Below, in pieces: positions 1 through 11,692 of a stretch of 64,000 nt of DNA. The DNA is from Pyrrhosoma nymphula (Eukaryota > Arthropoda > Insecta > Odonata > Coenagrionidae). The notes under the pieces were generated by a model, which was given only the letters and a program-made list of their open reading frames with translations, had not been told where the DNA came from and ran no database searches. The first letter of the stretch is position 1. The number at the start of each line of letters is the position of its first letter. The position numbers and the translations under genes were made by a program. Location: assembly GCA_963573305.1 (NCBI GenBank), contig OY754332.1, forward strand, positions 47,281,559-47,345,558, given 5' to 3'.

Positions 1-130
1 ATTTCTTACTACCCTCCTCCATTTTCCGTATAATCCTTTCCCGACTAACCTCTCGCACCAGTCCTAATGGCGCAGGTGACCTCAGTTGCCAGTCGCGTGT
101 TTCCCAAACCCCTCAAGTAACCAACCAAAT
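1..130 (+). mobile_element. 3' end of a tRNA-derived SINE (truncated by the window edge)
   Basis: The stretch resembles the 3' part of the SINE at 59,161-59,330: a C/T-rich run of short CCTT-type words, then a GCGCAGGTGACCTCAGTTG block that corresponds to GGCACAAATGACCTCAGTTG in the other copy, then a tail built on CCAACCAAAT. The 5' part lies outside the window. The match was made by eye between two diverged copies, so the boundaries are approximate. Confidence 0.5.
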
Positions 131-132
131 AT

Positions 133-205
133 TTAGTTCAATTTGAGAATTAAATCTTCCAAGGAAGGGTCCCAAATGCTTGCGGTGTGTATAGTCTGAA
201 ACCGA
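133..205 (-). pseudogene. Possible relic of non-LTR reverse transcriptase C-terminus
   Basis: Read on the minus strand, a short frame gives ASIWDPSLEDLILKLN. It lines up with ASIWDP followed by a Leu/Glu-rich helix in the better preserved reverse-transcriptase copy at 10,745-11,319. Only about 25 codons are similar and no flanking domain survives, so this is a weak call. A chance match is possible. Confidence 0.3.
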
Positions 206-330
206 GACAAAAACAGCTGGTCGAAAGAAATGAGAAGAGGAGTTGGAAAGAGACGGTGGAATCGTCTCGACGATCCAAACGAAAGAGTGGCGAGACGTAC
301 TGTTCTACTGTACCCGTGAGCAAGGTTCAT

Positions 331-1455
331 CTCAGCCAGTCGGTCTAACCGGAGAAATCAGGATGATTTAATTGGTCTGAATTTTATTGCGTGATACTTA
401 TACATGCGGTATGAGGGGCTTGTAATAAAAGTTATTAACACTAGCACCAAGTCTAGTTCACGCAGCGAGAGCGGTATTTCATAGACAGCTCATCTATTGA
501 GGTACCTTGTTGTTCGCGGAACAAATTAAATTTAAAATCGATCCATTATGCTACCTGTTCATCTTACATTGGTGATGATTTATAATGTAATACGTTGGTT
601 TCGGTAGAGCATATGGAGGTCTTCCGAATAGTCTGCTTTGAACTTACTTATAAGGTTCAACCTATATTTTTCCCTTCCATCTGCCAGAGATCCTCACCCT
701 AATTTATACAAAAATCCAGTGATGATGCCGGAGGCTGGGGGAATGGACAATTCGAGCGGAGATGGTCACCGGAGTGGAACTGGACCATCAGGCGCCTGCC
801 AGCTTCCTCTTCCCCTCCCCCCACACTCGTTTGAACTCGGCGGGGTGAAAGATAACGAATCCGAACGGTCGGACTGTACGAATAACGTGACATTTCGTGG
901 ATGAGAATGGGGGGGGGGTGAAGAGAAAGCAAATAAAACGGAAAATTTCGAAAACAACCACCCCCAAGGGGGAGGTCCGTCGCCGCATTCGCGAAAATGT
1001 AAATTGGAAGAGGAACGAGTAATTTTATGGGAGGTCGGACGATGCATACGGAATAAAGGCATCACGGCATCGAGCTGAAGCCAGATTTCTGCACAAAGAC
1101 TATTGGAGAGAGAAAAAAATAAGCTAATATTTTTCCAATCCACTGACTATTTAAGAATTAAAGAACCCATGAATTTTCATAAAACACGATTACGTCAGAC
1201 ACTTCTCATTCTCAACAGCAAATATTGCTTGCGCTCCAACTCTCCATGCCGCATGACCAACGGACGGCTCACGGAAAATAACTTATAGTAGGTATAAATG
1301 TAGATAGAGAATTTTTGAGATTCTGAGAGCAGAAGATTGTGAGATAATTTGTTACGCTCGTAATGTAAACGCGAGTAGTTTCTAACCACTATTCCATTAA
1401 TGAACTATTTCCTGAATAATCAGGTATAAGAAAATATTACAGCAATAGAAATGTA
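331..1455. other. No gene seen
   Basis: Short frames of 60-125 codons occur on both strands around 640-1,150 but overlap one another and show no domain, signal peptide or splice structure. A G-run of about ten bases lies near 910. No repeat copy was recognised. Confidence 0.5.
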
Positions 1456-1458
1456 AGA

Positions 1459-1795
1459 TATGAAATGTCCGGGATTATTTTGTTTTCTGCGTGAAGTTGT
1501 TTCTCGTGGCATTCATAAATTAATAGCATTAACAACATTTCCCAATAGTGGTCTCTTTACCAGTGTACTGCAGATTTGCATGTTCATTTACGTAGATGGA
1601 GATATAATCGGATATATTCGGGTATTTACACACTCTTCGAGTTTCTAGTATGATTGCGCACTGCTCTCCTGACTGCTTTGAGATCTCGCCTAGCGGCCGG
1701 GGGAACGTAAAAGGTCCCGATGTGAACTGGGACGAGTGCTGCATGCCTGATGTGGAATCACCCCGCGCCACTCACCCTACATCTACATCTGCGAT
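1459..1795 (+). mobile_element. Repeat family X, copy 1, with a (TACATC/GATGTA) tail
   Basis: About 330 bp starting near ATGTCCGGGATTATTTTG and running to a CATCTACATCTG tail. The same sequence recurs inverted at 1,796-2,095 and in the same orientation at 8,812-9,106. Shared blocks include TGACTGCGCACTGTTCTCCTGACTG-like and GGGACGAGTGCTGCA words. It looks like the 3' end of a 5'-truncated retroelement because the copies share one end and a short tandem tail. No coding capacity is seen. Confidence 0.65.
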
Positions 1796-2095
1796 GTACC
1801 ATACAAGCCACCACTAGGGTGTGCGGCACGGGGTGATTCCACACAAGGCATGCAGCACTCGTCCCAGAACAAATCAGAACCTCGCACGCTCCCCCTGGCG
1901 CTAGGCGCAGGCCAAAAGCAGTCAGGAGAAAAGTGCGCAGTCCAACCGGAAACTGCGAGAGTTATACGTAAATGAACATGCAGAGAAATGCTGTAGACAC
2001 GTCTAGAGGTTAATATTACTGATACTGTTAATTTATGAATACTACGAGATGCTACTTCACGCAAAGAACAAAATAAAATAATGCCGGACAAATCG
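1796..2095 (-). mobile_element. Repeat family X, copy 2 (inverted, abuts copy 1)
   Basis: The minus strand reads as family X from about 2,095 down to 1,796. Blocks such as GGACGAGTGCTGCATGCC and the CGTAGTATTCATAAATTAAC word agree with copies 1 and 3. It lies tail-to-tail with copy 1, so the two form an imperfect palindrome of about 640 bp centred near 1,795. The tail is shared at the junction. Confidence 0.65.
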
Positions 2096-2194
2096 ACCGG
2101 TGTGAGTTAGTAATGATGTGGTGTTATTAAGCACAAGTGAAAATTCTACTCTACCTATTGAGGGTGGGAGTTTCATATGATTGATTTATTGCAA

Positions 2195-2385
2195 CTATTA
2201 TGATCCCTTATTGTGCGTGGGAAAAATGATATTTTGAATCTATCGGTTCGGCGGTCAATTTCCTTTATTTTATTCCTGTGATCGCTGCTACCGTAGTATG
2301 TTGGCTCTAGCAGTATATGTTGAACGTCCAAGGAATAAAGGCATTAGTGGTGGTTCGCACGATTTTTCGTAGATGTAGATGAAGA
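2195..2385 (+). mobile_element. Short retroelement 3' fragment ending in GTAGATGTAGATG
   Basis: It ends with CGTAGATGTAGATG at 2,370-2,384, the same tail as the CR1-like copies in this window. The 5' part (GTGCGTGGGAAAAATG...CTATCGGTT) resembles 10,590-10,640 just upstream of the reverse-transcriptase fragment. It is therefore probably a second tail family, not the same 3'UTR. Confidence 0.4.
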
Positions 2386-2389
2386 GTTT

Positions 2390-3035
2390 CCAAGAAATTT
2401 TCCCTGATAACCTTAAAGAGTATTTAAAATTAAATTGTGACACAGTGTGCCAGAAAACTTGTACAGACATACGACGTTAATGTCACATTAGTCGATTACT
2501 TAGCCTCCGATAAAGCGGTCTAATCGATTAACTGAGTGGAAAGTTGGCATCACTTGTAGAGTGAGGGAGCAGGTAGGAACGGAGACGCTGGCCAGGTGGA
2601 AGATGGCAAGCCGTGTTGCCGGATCCCAAGGCCGTCTCTGCTAAGTGACTCAGCCTGTCACAGTCACGGCGCACGAGGTCTTCTTCCCTCGCGTTTGGGA
2701 ATCACGGATGACGCACTGCTCCGAGTGACTGCGCTCCAGCCGGGAAGAGACGCGAACACAAAGGCACTTCCCCACCCGGCAGGTGGAACTTTCTCCCCCC
2801 CCCGACACAGCATTAACTCATATATGTATATATGAGATGATCCGCGAGATAATGGATGGCGGATATATCATGAATAATTCAATGGCGAATCAATTTGTTT
2901 CTTTAGTGCTCCTTGTAAAAACATTTGACATTCAGGTACACCCAAGGTAGTGCTACATCCTCGACACATATCGTATTAAAATCTACACACATTTGTGGCA
3001 ACGGTGTTTTTTCTTAATCCTCGACAGCAAGAATC
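2390..3035. other. No gene seen
   Basis: Mixed-composition sequence with only short overlapping frames, and no repeat copy recognised. Confidence 0.4.
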
Positions 3036-3036
3036 A

Positions 3037-3071
3037 GACAGCTTGCAGGGTATTTTGTAGATGTAGATGAA
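3037..3071 (+). mobile_element. Very short CR1-like 3' end
   Basis: Only the last bases of the CR1-like 3'UTR remain: GCTTGCAGGGTATTTTGTAG followed by ATGTAGATG. They match the ends of the copies at 4,895-5,394, 10,745-11,692 and 14,892-15,250. Strong 5' truncation of this kind is normal for target-primed retrotransposition. Confidence 0.6.
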
Positions 3072-3758
3072 TCATTGCCAGCAAAAAAAACATTGTTGAA
3101 AAAGACACATTTTCTGTTGGATACGCCAGGGTTTCCTTTGCGATCCCGTCACAAAAGATTTCGCAGCTTTTGGTCAAAAATCACAACACTAAACAACACT
3201 CATGAGGCTGCGGGATTAGTTTTAGCACTGGAGTTCGTATTGTATGTACATCAATTCGTACATTTCTTTCTTTCAATGTTTACGACAAAGGTTATGCGAC
3301 GGAGTTGACGAGAAGATACGAGAGGTAGACCGAGTAGTGCAACAACACTATCACGAACTTTTTTCCACCCACTCGAAATCCGTGACTAGAATAATTCTCC
3401 ACAAAAACCAAATCTAAGCAAACCATCCGGCCTAACGATCCAGATACCCTCACGCCACACGATCCAGAAGCATTTCGCACGTGTTGAAGAAGAAACAAAA
3501 TAAACTTAATTTATTAAATTTCGGAGTGATATTTCTCTAAAACGTTACACATTCGCTATCTGCATTAGGGTAACGCGTTAGAAAACTATTCTTAAAGATG
3601 TTCTGGGCATCGTGAAGAGCGAAGCATTTTATTCGCCAACGATAAAGAGATTATATAAGCTGGCTTTGAGACGTAATGATTTGGTAGTTCGACAGGTAGT
3701 GTAGCTAGTTACTTAATTTACCATCAAATACGCTAAGTCCTAAATCTACAGAATGTTT
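3072..3758. other. No gene seen
   Basis: AT-rich sequence with two short frames (3,075-3,308 plus, 3,292-3,498 minus) that have no recognisable domain. I see no repeat match. Confidence 0.4.
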
Positions 3759-3932
3759 ACATCTACATAATACCCTGCAACCCACCTCAAGGGTGTGCGG
3801 CAGGGGATGAGTAGTCACCAAAATGCATAACACTACACCCTATTAAAGTTAGTGTAACTACGACTATTGATACATTACTATAAATCACTAATGTTTGTCA
3901 CGAGACGAAGCTTCACAAGTATACACTACTCT
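3759..3932 (-). mobile_element. CR1-like 3'UTR fragment, minus strand
   Basis: Begins on the plus strand with ACATCTAC, the complement of the (TAGATG)n tail, followed by the complement of the conserved block GGTGGCTTGCAGGGTAT. It extends through the hairpin-forming GAGGCTTCGCCTC region as far as 3,932. It is diverged relative to the copy at 11,520-11,692. Confidence 0.7.
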
Positions 3933-3934
3933 CT

Positions 3935-4890
3935 CTCGTCTCGTATGCTTCATGTCTATTATATTGATGTACATTTATGCCGTTGAAAAATCCATTAAAG
4001 GTAATAGTTTCTATAAAATTTGCAGCATATATAGCGGTGCACGATGGTGAAAATTCGCCACATGCCCCTCACCCTTGATGTGGCTTGGAGGGTCCCACGT
4101 AGAAGTGGATGAAGAGGCGAGGAATTGCTCGCGCCGAGCATCGAGCCGTGAGATTATAAATAGGGGTTGGGGATGCATGGCAGAGGGTGTGGGGGAGGGA
4201 ATGTTCTGGGGGTTGATGACTTCGTTTAGAGTGGCGTTGTAGGGAGACAGGGGAGGGAGTGATGCGGAAATGACGAGGGCTGGGGGCGGGGGAAATGGGA
4301 GAAGGGGCAGGGAGAGGCACGAGGGAGGGATGGGCTACGACCTACAGAGGGTGTCGCCTGGGGTGGGGGGTTGAGCAGAGTAAACTACACGATGGAGACA
4401 GCAATTCCCACAGGGGGGGTGAAGTTATGGCGGGGCAGATAAGGGGCACTGTGGGAATGACTAACTCAGGGGGGGAGGAGGGTGAGAGGGCAAAATAAGC
4501 CAGTGCGCCGACGGTTTTCGGGTATTTTTTTGCGGGGAGGAGATCACTACGTTGCCTGGCAACAAGGTGGCCCAGCTGCACCGCACCACGCTCCGCAACG
4601 GTGTCTGGCGTTGTGCTGCATAAAGTCGGATATGTAACGGGTGACTCCCACAACAATCAGGGCGTGAATCACGCTTTATTTCCTCCCGATGCCGCCCGAG
4701 TGGTACAATGCTGCACTCTGCCATTTGAGGCCAAATTCACACGACTTCTTTAAGAAAGCCCCCGACGTTGAACGTAATGCGGCAACGATAAATAAGATTA
4801 GTAAATAAATAATGTTTGATGTGATCCACGCAGGCAACAGAATCATCACCGAAGTAAATATCGAAACATAGTTTCCTCGTGCATATATAA
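3935..4890. other. G-rich gene-free stretch
   Basis: The centre (about 4,180-4,500) is strongly purine-rich with many GGGAGG and GGGGG runs. This opens several overlapping reading frames on both strands that look like compositional artefacts. No domain or repeat was recognised. Confidence 0.4.
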
Positions 4891-4894
4891 TAAC

Positions 4895-5394
4895 GAAATC
4901 CGACATACTACGGTAGATCAGATAATAAGAATAAAATTAGGGAAATAAGACTGCTGAACAGACAGATTAAAAATGGCATTTTTCTTGAGAACGATAAGAG
5001 ACCATAACAGCTAACAATGAGACTTTTAACTAGGGTTGTCGATAGGTAGTGTAGCTCTTAGTAGTGGTTGTTTTCCCCTAATACTTGTGTCCTTATCTAT
5101 AACCTGGTACTAACAGCACGCCGTGCATGTTTTCAACATAACTCTTGAGTCTCTGTCCATCTGTGTAGTTGCAAAAAACATATATACTAACGGTATACCA
5201 TTGTGAGTATATCTGTCGTGTAGTGCATGCTTGCGAGGCTTCGCCTCGTGACAAGCATTAGCGATTTATGCTAATGCATAATTATTCGTAGTTACACTAA
5301 CTTTAGGGTATAGTGTAATGCTTCCTGTTGGCTACTCACCCCCTGCCACACACACTTGAGGTGGCTTGCAGGGTATTCTGTAGATGTAGATATA
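4895..5394 (+). mobile_element. CR1-like retrotransposon, 5'-truncated copy B
   Basis: Starts at CGAAATCCGACATACTACGG, which equals the copy at 11,185, so it includes the last ~45 codons of the reverse-transcriptase ORF with stop codons, followed by the whole 3'UTR. The 3'UTR carries the GAGGCTTCGCCTC hairpin and ends in TAGATGTAGATA. The ORF part is broken (for example a premature TAA near 4,925), so the copy is dead. Confidence 0.8.
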
Positions 5395-6440
5395 GTTTTG
5401 ATGAAAGAGGATGAGAAGAGGCCACAAGCTTATGAGATTTCTGAGTAGAGAAAGTGAGATGGACGGAAAGGAAGACAAACGAGGATGTGATCTGCATGGT
5501 GTGTGAGGAGAAAAAACTGATAGATATGATTAGGGCGCTGTAGAGTAGTTAAAGAGTAAATAGGGGCGAGGGAATTTCGGAAGAAAGTGATAGAGGGGAG
5601 GATGTTGGGTAAGCGGGGAAGGGGAAGAAATAGAATAGACTTTCTTGAATGGGAGAAAGAGAGAGAAAGCATGCCGAGGTGAAGAATGGAATCTCGTAAT
5701 GAGACAGAGCCTGCGGCTGTTTAAGATTAATAAATATATTCCTACTTCCATCCACACTTACCTTTACCGGTAGACCACCTGTGATAGTATTCTAGTCAAT
5801 AAATATATTACTGTTCAGTTCGGAAAAAAATAAGTTTGACACGCCAAAAACGATTAGAAGCAATTGGTCATTAATCTTGAGTGTGCAATAATAACGTCTT
5901 ATGCCTTGGACCCAAAGGGTGGACTCTCTCTTTTCAATGTTTCTTGAAAAAATTAATACTTAAAGCATCACCAATCAATCAAAGGCCGAATAAAATGAAT
6001 CGAGGGTCGACAGCTTTTAAATGAGTGCTAGTCCGAAAGTTTCCCCGATGCTTGTAAGTACATTTGATACGTCTAAACACTCGAAAGAAAACATATTAAA
6101 CTTTATCGTATGCTTTCCAAACTTATAGTGAATAGCACTGAGTGATGACCAAGTTATTACCATGATTATCTCTCAACTAATAACACGGAGTGAAGACTGG
6201 AACTGGAGACACGCTTTAGGAGCAGGAAGCAAACTGACGTGACCATGCTATGTCCCTTGTTTCTATGACGGCCAAATAAACTCGTACGCTACGCAAAGTG
6301 GGTCCACGGTTCATAAATATATCCGCATCTTGTAATCCACGTCATTATATCAATTAGAAGCTGAAGCACGACGAATATTTCAGTCTCCGAAATGAGAAAG
6401 AGCATTACATACAATGACACGGTAGCAGTCATTTTTACTT
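5395..6440. other. No gene seen
   Basis: An A/G-rich stretch (5,400-5,700) opens several overlapping minus-strand frames rich in Ser, Leu and Phe without domain similarity. The remainder is AT-rich and featureless to my reading. Confidence 0.4.
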
Positions 6441-6442
6441 GA

Positions 6443-6521
6443 ATCTACATCTACCAAATACCCTGCAAGCCACCTCAAGGGTGTATGGTAGGGGGTGAGT
6501 AATCACCAACATGCATTGGGC
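6443..6521 (-). mobile_element. Short CR1-like 3'UTR end, minus strand
   Basis: Complement of the CR1-like terminus: TCTACATCTACC tail, then CCCTGCAAGCCACCTCAAGG and GAGTAATCACCAACATGCAT. Homology stops there, so about 80 bp remain. Confidence 0.7.
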
Positions 6522-6524
6522 ATT

Positions 6525-7300
6525 GAATGACGTAGTCCAAAGAACAAGTTAAAACTCTGAAAGGATTGAATGCTAATGACGAGGATTGAATTACTTTCAA
6601 TCACACAGGGAACACAATCTTTGTTCCTGTCACTCGTGAAAACGAGCACTCAGCAACAGAAACTCATTGGTGCTCGGAACAACTGTTGCCCCACACGAAA
6701 TTACGACAGAATGAGAGAAAATCCCATTTTTGGTTAAAATATAGAACTAATCATCATGCTAAGGAGGAGATATGCAAACACTTCGCTCAATACTTAGCAT
6801 TTAAAACAAGCGAAATATTATGAAAGCCGCTCCGCAGTCTGAAGAACGTCGACGGGCGCTTGGAGAGGAGCTGACTGAAATGGGGGCTGGAGCAGAATTC
6901 ACTACACGCCCCCGCGCTCAGGACGAAGGTTCGCGCCCGGGGCGCCTGCTCCCTTCCCCACTTGCCCCATAACGACAGGATAGCGGCCGCGAGGGAGGGG
7001 GGGAGTCCCCGTTAGGCGACTGACTCTGTGATCCGTGACTCCGGTCGAGCGGTGAACGATAAGAGAACGACTTCACCCGGAACAGAACTCAAATCCCACA
7101 ACGCCAATTAAATCCCAGAGGTTCACAAAGGAAAACGAGGATGTGAATTTCACGAGTACCTACCCACGATTTTTTTCAAAAACTCTCCAGCGCTGAACGC
7201 TTAGACACCGACTATATACACACCACCGTCATTAAACGACAAAAATCTTGCCCCAGTTTAAAACATTATTCACCTTCCGGTTATACTGGAATGCATCAAG
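6525..7300. other. No gene seen
   Basis: Contains a GC-rich patch near 6,900-7,040 with runs of C and G. No frame, repeat or RNA gene could be supported. Confidence 0.4.
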
Positions 7301-7303
7301 TCC

Positions 7304-7508
7304 GTTTTACACGGGGCACGTAATTGCACAATCTGATGTACGTACGGACGTTCATTTCAAATTGCATCGTGTAAAGCCGTGAATTGCGAGAACCCATGCG
7401 CGAATGCATGAACGAGAGATGGCAAAATATCCCCTGCTCTAACTCGAAAATGATTGCACGCACGATTGAGATGCAGTTTGAAGTGCAATTTCGAGCCCCG
7501 TGTAAAAC
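7304..7508. mobile_element. Small MITE with GTTTTACACGGGGC terminal inverted repeats
   Basis: The left end GTTTTACACGGGGCACGTAA and the complement of the right end GTTTTACACGGGGCTCGAAA agree at 17 of 20 positions, then both continue into TTGCAC. The element is about 205 bp with no coding capacity. Flanks AAGTCC and AGGCTT are only partly alike, so the target duplication and superfamily are not resolved. Confidence 0.7.
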
Positions 7509-7509
7509 A

Positions 7510-8810
7510 GCCTTAAGAGACAGATCACGACGCGAAAAGGACTCCTCTCCGACTTGTTTCTGGCTCTTGGCTGAACCGCTTGGGAACAACGGAAGTCAAT
7601 TCCTCAACGGTTGTCGGGTAAACAATCACTCGACATCAGATTCAGTACAAAACTATCACCTCGCTCGGGGATGGCGACCATGAAACAAGTCATCTTCAGT
7701 CAAAATCAGCTCCACTTGGTGCCAACACAGAGAATTCCACGCAACCAAAAAAATGAGTGGTTAATTCGTCGCCGAGTCGAGCCAACGGGAGAGAGCATGT
7801 GCTTCCGGGCGTGAGCCTTCTCGATACGTGAGGGACAACAGGGAGCTATTGCACGGTAGGGGGGAGTTAAGATGTTGGGGAAAGTTAGGAAACGCGTCTA
7901 TCACCGCTCCCAAAACATAGAACCACAAGCCACCACACACCAAAATGGCAGCGCGTGACACTTCCGCCGCATACCGACATTTTACGTAACTGCGGCGATA
8001 AGCGCCTCACGGGGTAGTGAAATACGTAACGCCCGTTAACTCTAATACAATAATGCGTCCGGAGCTGCTGGGATTCCCTGGTGTACACTCCCCTACATTC
8101 CGATCAATAGCACCGACAACGCGGACGACCGACAGGGTTCCCGTCCTGTGAGGCAGAGAGGATTGGGCAAGTCGAGGTCGAGAGCGTGGCTGAAGTGTAA
8201 CATAATTTCAACAGCTAACCAAATAGATCAAAAATAAGTAAAACATAAACGAAATAAAAGCTCTGGGTGACACTTTGTATCAAAAGGATTTCCCTGAAGA
8301 CTGACCGCAACGCTCACTGAATATATTCCACCAGCCTTTCACTGTCTCGCTGTGAAGATGATAGTTATTATAAATCTGTCACCATTTGGATCATTCAGGC
8401 ACTCTTGGAAAACCCATTTGCTCAGGGAGTAAAGCCAGGGAGAAACCATTATAGTAGCATGCAAAAATTCAATAATAAGGGGAGACAGAGGCGTAAAGGT
8501 TACATGGCGTTGCACGCATAAAACAACGATTATCTATAATAATATTTTGGTACCACCAAACAGGACCACGGGACAATTTTTCATCACTTATTGCACACAG
8601 TACTGTTTATTGGGCTCGTGTATTGGGGACAGAATATTAGTCCTTTTACTCATGAAAGTACATACATATTAAAACTTGAATTAATGAATGCTGTGAGGGG
8701 CCAACTCGGCGAAGCTCCTGAGGCCTGCAAGGCGGAGTTGGGCGCTAAATAGAGTCATAGAGGCAAAGGCGTAAAGGGTATAAGTGCTAGGGTACTAACA
8801 CTTCACACCG
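7510..8810. other. No gene seen
   Basis: Short overlapping frames around 7,600-8,090 lack domains. A small inverted repeat (CCAACTCGGCGAAGC against GGCGGAGTTGGGCGC) lies at 8,700-8,745. No further repeat copy was recognised. Confidence 0.4.
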
Positions 8811-8811
8811 T

Positions 8812-9106
8812 AATATGTCCGGCATTATTTTCTTTTGTTCTCCGAATGAAGTAGTATCTCGTGGCATTCATAATTTAATAGTATTAGTAATATTAACCAC
8901 TAGATGTGTCTTCGGAATTGTACTGCATGTTTGCATGTTCACTTACGTCACTCTCCCAATTTCTAGTTTGACTGCGCACTGTTCTCCTGACTGCGTTTTG
9001 GTCTGCACCTAGCGGCCAGGGAAAAGTGCGAGGTCCCAATTTGTGCTGGGACGAGTGCTGCACGCCTCGTGTGGAATAGACCCGTGCCACACACGTAGAT
9101 GTAGAT
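8812..9106 (+). mobile_element. Repeat family X, copy 3
   Basis: Starts ATGTCCGGCATTATTTTC and parallels copies 1 and 2 through TCGTGGCATTCATAATTTAA, GACTGCGCACTGTTCTCCTG and GGGACGAGTGCTGCACGCCT. It ends CACGTAGATGTAGATAAG. All three copies share the same 3' border and tail, as expected of a non-LTR or SINE-like family. Confidence 0.7.
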
Positions 9107-9107
9107 A

Positions 9108-10580
9108 AGTGATTCTAGTGACAGTGGAGTCGAATGCTGCCGGCAGGTTCGCGTCCAGCGATCGCGCTCTCAAGGTGAGGACGTCAGGACGGATGAAGCG
9201 TCGGAGAAATAGAGATTGGCGCATTCATCAGGGGAGCGATGGCGGAAAATAGTCGGCAATTTTCGGGGGGATGGGCGGGGGAGGGGGTTGCGCCGCCCCC
9301 TTCCGCCAAGCACCCGAAATTGGTTCATTACGGAGCACTGCGTGTGTCATTGGGCGACTTGGCGTCCTCGCGGCCTGCGACCCCTTCCGGAATTGCTTTG
9401 GCCAAGTGAGCAACCGTCGGTTGGAGGAAAAAAAATCTGACCAAATTTAGGTATTTACGATCCCTCTCGACGAGCTCATTTTCCCAAAGGGATAGCTTTA
9501 AAAAAATCTCCGCATGGATCATCTGCTACGGCGGGTTGTGGCCCAATGCCGTTCAAAAAAATACATTCTACCTGATTAGCTTTAAGTTTCAAAATTTCAG
9601 CGACCTCAGCCGAGCATATTTTTATTCCTCCACCGGTGGAACATTAAGTCTGCGATGCTAAAAAAGATTTTTTTGGACATTCAAGGGCACATTATATATT
9701 AGACCCCCAATGACCTCTTATGAATACTGAAATAGCTATTAGTACCTTACACAAGCATACAATACTCTTCAAAGAGTAAAATCAGACACCGTAATCATTT
9801 GATTACTACGCTGAATTCAATGATATCACTGTTTCACTGATGATACAAAAGCATGTTGCAGTACAGTTTCAATACTCTTTTCTTAGCTGCTGGAAGAATG
9901 TACTAAGTCACATGATGCTTTACTACCAAGTTTTTATTTCATCTTTGTACTAGGGGATGTCCGTAGAGTACCTAATTTATGACGCACAATGGCAAGTGCA
10001 TCGCAAAATTCACAAGCCGAATTCGGACGGACGTGAAATCATTCCAGCTACAAAAATGAGTCACAAGACCTCATTGAACACATGGTTTTGATTATCTACG
10101 TGTAAAATCTTTGAGACATCAATTTATACGCGATTTTTTAGAGGAGGAACTATCAGAGAGACCCTTCGTGAGTTTAGACAGAGCTACGCGGGCCCGTTTC
10201 GATAGACGTCTCACTGCTGGGTCGATTTTAATGCATTGTTAAATGTTTTTTACGTCGTGCAAAAAAATTAACGACTTACCGGGCGTTGGCCTGTTAACTC
10301 ACTTCCTTTTACGAATTTACGACGTTGTCACAAGTTTTCACGAGCTAATTTGCGCCGAGGAACACGAGCGCCCGCGGGCACGCAAGCCACGGCCGTGGGT
10401 GTGCTCGCCGATTTGGTCACGGGACCACCGACTAAGGGATCTACATCTTCATAACACCTGACGAGGGAGTGTAACAGAGGGTTTAGGTCCGCAAGCCATG
10501 AAGAAGGGAGGGAAAAGGAACTGAAAGATTGAAAGGACGAAAGTGAGTTATATGCTACCAGAGTATGTTAGTACCTCGCC
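9108..10580. other. No gene seen
   Basis: A GC-rich patch at 9,230-9,320 and an AT-rich remainder. Several overlapping short frames are present but none shows a domain. A degenerate tail-like word (ATCTACATCTTCAT) lies at 10,439. Confidence 0.4.
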
Positions 10581-10744
10581 CGTTGTATTCACTATTATTG
10601 CGTGGGAAGAAGAATTTTTTATTCCTATCGGTTGGATGGTACGTCTCCCTCATTCAGTCCTTTCTATCAGCAATGGAGATATTGCGTGGGGTCAAAATAA
10701 TGGCATCCGTGCCACCCTCCTGCTAGAACGATGTAAACTTTTCC

Positions 10745-11319
10745 AGTACAAATCTATTCTTAGCCTAGCGTGCAGCCTTACAAGTCTCGGAGTTAAACTG
10801 ACTAATGATCTATCGTGGAGTAAACATATTCGAGAAATTACCGGTCAAGCTAATCGTAAATTGGGATTTGTTAAAAGAGTACTTGGCAAGTGCGACGATA
10901 AAGTTAGGGAAATCAGCTACTTCTCCCTCGTTAGACCCCACTTAGAATATGCCGCCAGTATTTGGGATCCTTATGAGATAGGCTTGGAAACTGAGTTAGA
11001 ACGCGTGCAGCGAAGATCGGCAAGATATGTTAAAGGCCGTTATGATAATCTCGTTAGTGTTACTGACCTTTTGCAGCAACTGGGATGGGAAAAGCTTTCA
11101 GACCGTCGATTAAAATTTAGACTCAATCTGTTATGTAAGTTCCAAACCGGTCTATTCTCTGACGACGTTGACAATATTTTACGAAATCCGACATACTACG
11201 GTAGATCAGATCATGAGAGTAAAATTAGGGAACTAGACTGCAGAACGGATAGATTTAAGATGTCATTTTTCCCACGAACGATAAGGGACCATAATAGCTG
11301 CCATGAGACTTTTATCTAG
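10745..11319 (+). pseudogene. C-terminal part of a CR1/L2-like non-LTR reverse transcriptase (5'-truncated)
   Basis: The open frame shows the end of a non-LTR reverse transcriptase (RNA-directed DNA polymerase of a retrotransposon). It begins with the LGVKLTNDLSWSKHI block, followed by the AYGV-like region replaced here by the YFSLVRPHLEYAASIWDP block (the VRxxLEYAxxIWDP signature of CR1/jockey-type enzymes), ELERVQRRSARYV, and a Leu-rich C-terminus. The catalytic palm with the YxDD motif is missing, so this is a dead remnant. The frame stays open upstream to 10,543, but 10,543-10,744 has no similarity I can see and may come from another repeat (compare 2,195-2,260). The stop is at 11,317-11,319 and the 3'UTR follows directly. 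Confidence 0.85.
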
Positions 11320-11692
11320 GTTTGTCGTTAGGTAGTGTAGATCTTAGTAGTGGTAGTACTCCTAATACTTGAATCCTTATCTGTTACCTAGTACATACTA
11401 ACAGCACGCCTAGCATGTTTTCTACATGGGTCTTGAGTCCCTGTCCATCTGTGTAGTTGTAGAATGCATGTATATTGAGGTCACTCTCCATTTTGATAAC
11501 ATCTGCAGTGTAGTGTTGCATGCTTGTGAGGCTTCGCCTCATGACAAGCATTAGCGATTTATGCAAATGCATAATTAGTCGTAGTTACACTAACTTTAGG
11601 GTATAGTGTAATGCATGTTGGTGAATACTCACCCCCTGCCACACACCCCTGAGGTGGCTTGCAGGGTATTTTGTAGATGTAGATGTAGATGT
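11320..11692 (+). mobile_element. CR1-like 3'UTR with (TAGATG)n tail, copy A
   Basis: This is the best reference for the family. It runs from the reverse-transcriptase stop to a TAGATGTAGATGTAGATG tail. It includes the GAGGCTTCGCCTC inverted repeat near 11,530 and the conserved GGTGGCTTGCAGGGTATTTT just before the tail. Copies at 3,759-3,932, 4,895-5,394, 6,443-6,521 and 14,892-15,250 align with it. Confidence 0.85.
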
